64,000 nucleotides of DNA from an uncultured Collinsella sp. Lineage in GTDB: Bacteria; Actinomycetota; Coriobacteriia; Coriobacteriales; Coriobacteriaceae. Both the position numbers and the translations under genes were made by a program. The stretch's first letter is position 1. Each line of letters starts with the position of its first letter. The stretch spans positions 1 to 64,000 of the forward strand of contig CAAELE010000001.1 of the NCBI GenBank assembly GCA_900756765.1, in the 5' to 3' direction. This document shows positions 60,146 to 64,000 of this stretch, piece by piece. The notes beneath the pieces are model-generated. The model worked only from the letters and a program-made list of their open reading frames with translations. It was not told where the DNA came from and searched no databases.

Positions 60146-61594
60146 TTACACCAGGCCCTCGGCGCCGTTGGACTTGATGATCTTCTGATATGCGAAGAAG
60201 CTGTCCTTGCGGCGACGCTTGTAGGTGCCGGTGCCGTCGTCGTACTTATCGACATGGATAAAGCCGTAGCGCTTGCGCATCTCGCCGGTGCCAGCGGAAA
60301 CCAGGTCGATGGGACCCCACCAGGTGTAGGCAATCAGGTCAACGCCGTCGGCAATGGCCTCGCCCATGGCCTTGATGTGGCTGCGCAAGTAGGCGATGCG
60401 ATACGGGTCATGGATGGAGCCGTCCTCCTCGACCTCGTCGTAAGCGCCCATGCCGTTCTCGACCACCATCAGCGGAATCTCGTAGCGAGCATAGATCTCG
60501 TTAAGGGCGATGCGCAGGCCCAGCGGATCGATCTGCCAACCCCAGTCGGTGGACTCCAGATAGGGATTCTTGCCGCCGAAGGTCATGTTGCCCTCGGTCA
60601 TCTCGTGATCCTTGTGGGTGCCCACGGTGCCGGACATGTAGTAGCTAAAGGAGTAGAAGTCGACCTTGCCGTCGGCGATATCCTGCAGGTCGCCGTCCTC
60701 TATCACAAGCTCAACATCGTTCTCGGCCCAGAAGCGCTTGGCATAGAACGGGTACTTTCCGCGCACCTGCACGTCGGAGCAGTACCAGTTCATGGCGTTC
60801 ATCTCCTGCTGCGTAGCAAACACGTCGGCCGGATCGCACGTGGCGGCATAGGAGAGGATGAAGCAATCCATGTTGCCCATCTTGAACTGCGGGTAATGCT
60901 CGTGGGCATAGCGCACGACGCGGCCGCTGGCGACAAACTGGTGATGCAGCGCCTGCATGCGGGCCTGCGGCGTGGTGTGGACCGCCGAAGCCGGGCCCTC
61001 AAAGCCCTGAATCATGCTGGTCTCAAAGAGGTTGCCCATGTCCTGAGTGCCGCAGTTGATCTCGTTGAAGGTGAGCCAGAACTTGACCTTGTCCTGGTAA
61101 CGGTCGAAGACGGTTTGGCAATACTTCTCAAAGAAGCCGATGAGCTCGCGGCTCGCCCAGCCGTTGTACTTCTCGACCAGATGATAGGGCATCTCGTAGT
61201 GCGAGAGGGTCACGAGCGGCTCGATGTTGTGGGCGCGCAGGCAGTCGAAGACGCGATCGTAGAAGGCGAGGCCGGCCTCGTTGGGCTCAGCATCGTCGCC
61301 GTTGGGGAAGATACGGCTCCAGGAGATGGACATGCGGAACATGTTGAAGCCCATCTCGGCGAACAGCGCAATGTCCTCCTCGTAGTGATGGTAGAAATCG
61401 ATGCCGTCATGGTTGGGGTAGAAACAATCGGGGTCGATGTCGATCGTGATCTGGCGCGGCTCCTTGTAGCTGCCGCCCAGGAAGTGGTCGTCGACGGAAG
61501 GACCGCGGCCGTCCACGTTCCAAGCGCCCTCAAACTGGTTGGCGGCGGTGGCGCCACCCCAATAGAAGCCCTCGGGGAACTTGATGTTTGCCAT
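60146..61594 (-). CDS. bglA: 6-phospho-beta-glucosidase (GH1)
   Basis: 482 aa. FPEGFYWGGATAANQFEGAW at the N-terminus, acid/base Glu in TFNEINC (the NEI form typical of 6-phospho enzymes), and nucleophile Glu in VVENGMGA; substrate-phosphate binding region SMDYWGWQIDP. Hydrolyses phosphorylated beta-glucosides after PTS uptake. ATG 61594 has AAAGGAG upstream. Divergent from an RpiR regulator. Confidence 0.94.
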   Translation of the reverse strand: MANIKFPEGFYWGGATAANQFEGAWNVDGRGPSVDDHFLGGSYKEPRQITIDIDPDCFYPNHDGIDFYHHYEEDIALFAEMGFNMFRMSISWSRIFPNGDDAEPNEAGLAFYDRVFDCLRAHNIEPLVTLSHYEMPYHLVEKYNGWASRELIGFFEKYCQTVFDRYQDKVKFWLTFNEINCGTQDMGNLFETSMIQGFEGPASAVHTTPQARMQALHHQFVASGRVVRYAHEHYPQFKMGNMDCFILSYAATCDPADVFATQQEMNAMNWYCSDVQVRGKYPFYAKRFWAENDVELVIEDGDLQDIADGKVDFYSFSYYMSGTVGTHKDHEMTEGNMTFGGKNPYLESTDWGWQIDPLGLRIALNEIYARYEIPLMVVENGMGAYDEVEEDGSIHDPYRIAYLRSHIKAMGEAIADGVDLIAYTWWGPIDLVSAGTGEMRKRYGFIHVDKYDDGTGTYKRRRKDSFFAYQKIIKSNGAEGLV

Positions 61595-61743
61595 GAGCAT
61601 CTCCTTTGCATCGCGGGTCGATAAGCTGAGTATCGCCTGCGCACGGGACGGGCGGAAGCGGGCGCGCCAAACCCGACACTTCTTTTCGCGCCCACGGACC
61701 GCCGCCGCCCCGTCCCTGATACTTCCTGATACCGACCGAAACG

Positions 61744-61776
61744 TGCCAAAATAAACCTGTCTTTTTTGGCAGGTTT
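61744..61776. promoter_or_regulatory. Operator-like dyads between bglA and rpiR
   Basis: Nested inverted repeats TGCCAAAA/TTTTGGCA (61744-61751, 61764-61771) and AAACCTG/CAGGTTT (61753-61759, 61770-61776), just upstream of the regulator. Plausible site for the RpiR-family regulator; which dyad is used cannot be told. Confidence 0.6.
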
Positions 61777-61795
61777 GTTGAGTGTGGGAGTTCGT

Positions 61796-62650
61796 ATGGA
61801 TATCAAACGCAAGATTTCCGAGGCACAGGGCCTTACCCCTACCGAGCAACAGCTCGGCATCTCGGCCCTTGCCTTAGGCGAAGACGTCCGCGGACTCTCC
61901 ATCAAGGAATTTGCCGCGCACACCAACGTTTCTGTTGCGAGCGTGCACCGTTTTTGCAAAAAGCTCGGCCTCGAGGGCTTTAAGGACCTCAAGGTCGAGC
62001 TCATCCGCCTGGCAACCGAATCGGGCAACCGACGCGACGTGGATATCAACTTTCCCTTCGACGCCACGTCCACCCCTGCGCAGGTTATGGAGCGCATGGA
62101 GGGACTCTACCAGACCACGCTGGCCGAGACGCAGGAGCTGCTCGACCCCACGCAGCTTGACCACGCCGCCAAGCTCATCGCGAACGTCCGACAGGTCGAC
62201 ATCTACACGGGCTCGCACAACCTCTATCCAGCGGGAATGTTCCGCGATCGTCTACTCTCCGCCGGTAAAAGCGCGACGTGCCACAACGGTGTCGAGGCCC
62301 AGGTGCGAACGGCCCTCGCCTCGGGTCCCGACCATGCGGCAATCGTCATCTCCTACAGCGGCCTTGCCCCCAACCTCAAGGACATCTTGCCGATCCTCAG
62401 CAGCCGGCATGTCCCGGTCATCGTCATCGGCACGCCTTATTGCGCTCGCATTCACCCCGGCTTTGCCGCCTACCTTACGGTGAGTGACCACGAGAGCATG
62501 ACGCATCGCATCACGCAGTTCGCCAGCCACATCGCCGTGCAATACGTACTCGATTCGCTCTACAGCAGCTACTTCGCCAAAGATTACGCCCGCTGCTCCG
62601 AATTCCTAGAGCGCTCATTCCCCTACACCCGCCTCCCGGGGCTTAAGTGA
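61796..62650 (+). CDS. RpiR-family transcriptional regulator with SIS domain
   Basis: 284 aa. N-terminal HTH (LSIKEFAAHTNVSVASVHRFCKKLGLEGFKDLK) and C-terminal SIS sugar-phosphate-binding domain (about 120-260, DIYTGSHNLYPAG, IVISYSGLAPNLKD). Likely senses a sugar phosphate and controls the divergent bglA. ATG 61796 has GTGGGAG upstream. Its stop touches family A repeat copy 4. Confidence 0.92.
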   Translation: MDIKRKISEAQGLTPTEQQLGISALALGEDVRGLSIKEFAAHTNVSVASVHRFCKKLGLEGFKDLKVELIRLATESGNRRDVDINFPFDATSTPAQVMERMEGLYQTTLAETQELLDPTQLDHAAKLIANVRQVDIYTGSHNLYPAGMFRDRLLSAGKSATCHNGVEAQVRTALASGPDHAAIVISYSGLAPNLKDILPILSSRHVPVIVIGTPYCARIHPGFAAYLTVSDHESMTHRITQFASHIAVQYVLDSLYSSYFAKDYARCSEFLERSFPYTRLPGLK

Positions 62651-62737
62651 GTAGTCATTGGGGACGTTCTTAAACGACTAGCCAAACAAGAACGTCCCCA
62701 ACGACTAGTCGTTTAAGAACGTCCCCAACGACTACCC
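62650..62737. repeat. Palindromic repeat, family A, copy 4 (inverted pair)
   Basis: GTAGTCATTGGGGACGTTCT, then AAGAACGTCCCCAACGACTA, then a second AAGAACGTCCCCAACGACTA, with GACTAG in between. Starts at the stop codon of the RpiR gene. Confidence 0.88.
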
Positions 62738-62920
62738 ATCCGGAGCAAGACAACGCCGCAGGTAGAGAACGGACAGCGAGCGACGTCCAGAGCGAACAAG
62801 TTGGCATGAAAAAGGCGAGGCATTGACCTTCTGGTCATGTCTCGCCTTTTGAATGACAAATTGTCGCCCTGGGCGGCGCGCAGCGTCGGCCGGTTACGGC
62901 GTTTGGTAAAACGCCGTAAC
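62738..62920 (-). repeat. Stop-adjacent structured element, copy 4 (downstream of pyrE)
   Basis: Minus strand from the pyrE stop: hairpin 1 GTTACGGCGTTT/AAACGCCGTAAC (62893-62920), GGCCGACGCTGCGC, outer stem CGCCCAGGGCGA / TCGCTCTGGACG, inner hairpin AAAGGCGAGACATGACC-AGAA / GGTCAATGCCTCGCCTTT, then GTCGCTCGCTGTCCGTTCT, CTACCTGCGGCGTT, a GATGG block and family A. Confidence 0.87.
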
Positions 62921-63603
62921 TACTCTCGGGCTCCGTACTGCTCGTAGTAAGCGTCGATGGCGGCCTTGAGCTCGTCGTCGATGACGACCTTACCGTCAAT
63001 CTCGTGGTTGTAGAGGGTCTCGACGACCTCGGCCATGGAGACGATGCTCGCGACGGGGAAACCGTACTTGGCCTCGATCTCCTTCTGCGCGGTGGTCACG
63101 CCACCCTTGCCGACTTCCATGCGGTTGAGGGACACGATGAGGCCCTTGATCTCGACATCGGCAGCAGCCTTTACCTTGGGATAGGTCTCGTCGATGGACT
63201 TGCCGCTGGTGGTGACATCCTCGACCATGACCACGCGGTCGCCGTCCTTGGGCTCATAACCCAGCAGGTTGCCCTTATCGGCACCGTGGTCCTTGGCCTC
63301 CTTGCGGTCGCAGCAGTACTTGACCTCCTTGCCGTACAGCTCGTGGTAGGCAATCGCGGTCACGACGGCCAGGGGAATGCCCTTGTAGGCCGGCCCAAAC
63401 AGCACGTCAAAGTCGTCGCCAAAGTTATCGTGGATAGCCTGGGCGTAATACTCGCCCAGCTTCTTGAGCTGGTAGCCCGTCACGTAAGCACCGGCGTTCA
63501 TAAAGAACGGGGACTGACGGCCGCTCTTGAGCGTAAAGCTGCCGAACTTAAGGACGTCGGACTCGACCATAAACTTGATGAACTCTTGCTTGTAAGCCTC
63601 CAT
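62920..63603 (-). CDS. pyrE: Orotate phosphoribosyltransferase
   Basis: 227 aa. Fifth step of pyrimidine synthesis: orotate plus PRPP to OMP. The PRPP loop VVMVEDVTTSGKS and the catalytic loop (CDRKEAKDHGADKG) are clear. ATG 63603 has AGAGGAG upstream; further in-frame codons lack one. Its stop lies in the structured element, and no other pyr gene is adjacent. Confidence 0.95.
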   Translation of the reverse strand: MEAYKQEFIKFMVESDVLKFGSFTLKSGRQSPFFMNAGAYVTGYQLKKLGEYYAQAIHDNFGDDFDVLFGPAYKGIPLAVVTAIAYHELYGKEVKYCCDRKEAKDHGADKGNLLGYEPKDGDRVVMVEDVTTSGKSIDETYPKVKAAADVEIKGLIVSLNRMEVGKGGVTTAQKEIEAKYGFPVASIVSMAEVVETLYNHEIDGKVVIDDELKAAIDAYYEQYGARE

Positions 63604-63730
63604 GCGGGCTCCTCTCGTAATCGCGTACGTGCTCTCCAGTTTAGCGCAGGCGAAGCGTCGATGCGGGCGCGCTTTGAGGCCACGGCATTCTGTAAAGGCT
63701 TTGTCAGAGGGAATGGTTTTCCGAACAAAT

Positions 63731-63751
63731 GGGGTTGACATGTCAAACCCC
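63731..63751. promoter_or_regulatory. Palindrome in the pyrE upstream region
   Basis: GGGGTTGACATGTCAAACCCC: a near-perfect palindrome around TTGACATGTCAA with one extra A. About 128 bases before the pyrE start; a possible operator, or a site for the region to the right. Confidence 0.4.
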
Positions 63752-63830
63752 CTCATCAAGAATACGGGCGGATTAAAAAGGGGTACGAGATACCCAAAGC
63801 GCGCTGCGCTCAGCCTTTAGGAGGTGTGCC

Positions 63831-63902
63831 ATGGAAGGCAGTCCTAGTCGAAAAACCTGCATGTCGCCCTCGGCACGCCGCGAGGACTCCGCATCCGCAT
63901 AA
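63831..63902 (+). CDS. Possible 23-aa small protein
   Basis: ATG at 63831 with a very strong AGGAGGTG ribosome site 5 bases upstream encodes MEGSPSRKTCMSPSARREDS then ASA and TAA. A small basic Ser-rich peptide, not recognised. The ribosome site makes it better supported than other tiny frames here, but it could be chance. Confidence 0.35.
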   Translation: MEGSPSRKTCMSPSARREDSASA

Positions 63903-63923
63903 CCACCAACAACAGATCGTCAA

Positions 63924-63960
63924 AACCACCACAAAGATGCCTGCCCCCTTTGTGGTGGTT
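63924..63960. repeat. Palindromic repeat, family B, copy 4
   Basis: AACCACCACAAAG and CTTTGTGGTGGTT arms around ATGCCTGCCCC. It lies between the 63831-63902 mini-frame and the window end; nothing else is visible there. Confidence 0.82.
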
Positions 63961-64000
63961 CGCGAGCATGACGTGAGCGACATCTAGGTTTTTTGCAATT

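Overview
The window is high-GC actinobacterial DNA from a gut-type anaerobe of the class Coriobacteriia, most likely Collinsella or a close relative. This is inferred from gene content: a mycobacterial-style FHA/PP2C/RodA/PBP/PASTA-kinase cluster, a dnaK-grpE-dnaJ-hspR operon, a DUF5692 membrane protein, a ferredoxin-rich flavoprotein, [NiFe]-hydrogenase maturation genes and an LPxTG-type giant surface protein. No species marker gene such as rRNA is present.

Layout. 0-11 kb (+): cell-envelope growth control, consisting of a YcxB-like protein, a membrane Ser/Thr kinase, two FHA proteins, a PP2C phosphatase, a single-chain RodA-PBP fusion and a PASTA kinase. 11-15 kb (-): tRNA-Arg(CCT) with a partial duplicate, then a mannose-family PTS (IIAB, IIC, IID) with DUF956. 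15-20.5 kb: hypA, a 925-aa multi-cluster flavoprotein divergent from a TetR regulator with paired operators, and DUF5692. 20.7-24.2 kb: an anchored secreted protein, a DUF4143-type AAA ATPase with an AT-rich inverted repeat in its leader, and a small Pro-rich protein. 24.3-36.8 kb: clpB, two small secreted proteins among repeats, an aconitase-family hydratase, the hspR-dnaJ-grpE-dnaK operon and a 2[4Fe-4S] ferredoxin. 36.9-40.9 kb (-): nadA-nadB-nadC-niaR with a palindromic operator. 41-50 kb: a 2214-aa LPESG-anchored protein divergent from an AgrA/AgrC-like two-component system. 50-57.3 kb: thioredoxin, a nickel module (82-aa protein, NikR with a His-rich tail, HypF, HypC, HypD, HypE). 57.3-64 kb: a HAD phosphatase, a lipoprotein, EIIA-Glc, a 6-phospho-beta-glucosidase with its RpiR regulator, and pyrE.

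The most unusual layer is intergenic. At least five families of palindromic repeats lie between genes. One composite element is found four times (about 31.7, 56.0, 58.4 and 62.8 kb). Each copy begins at or within a few bases of a stop codon with a strong hairpin, continues with a conserved GACGCTGC block and a branched stem, and ends in a conserved CGCTG block (CGCTGTCCG in three copies). Three of the four then run into a second repeat family centred on TTGGGGACGTTCTT. This is the best candidate here for an undescribed structured RNA or mobile terminator-like element.

Shared regulatory sites tie genes together: a 27-bp dyad occurs in front of both clpB and dnaK (HspR is encoded in the dnaK operon), a 44-bp palindrome precedes nadA (NiaR ends that operon), and tandem TTGAC/GTCAA dyads lie between the flavoprotein and its TetR regulator. 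All functional statements rest on reading the sequence and on family knowledge; no database search was run.
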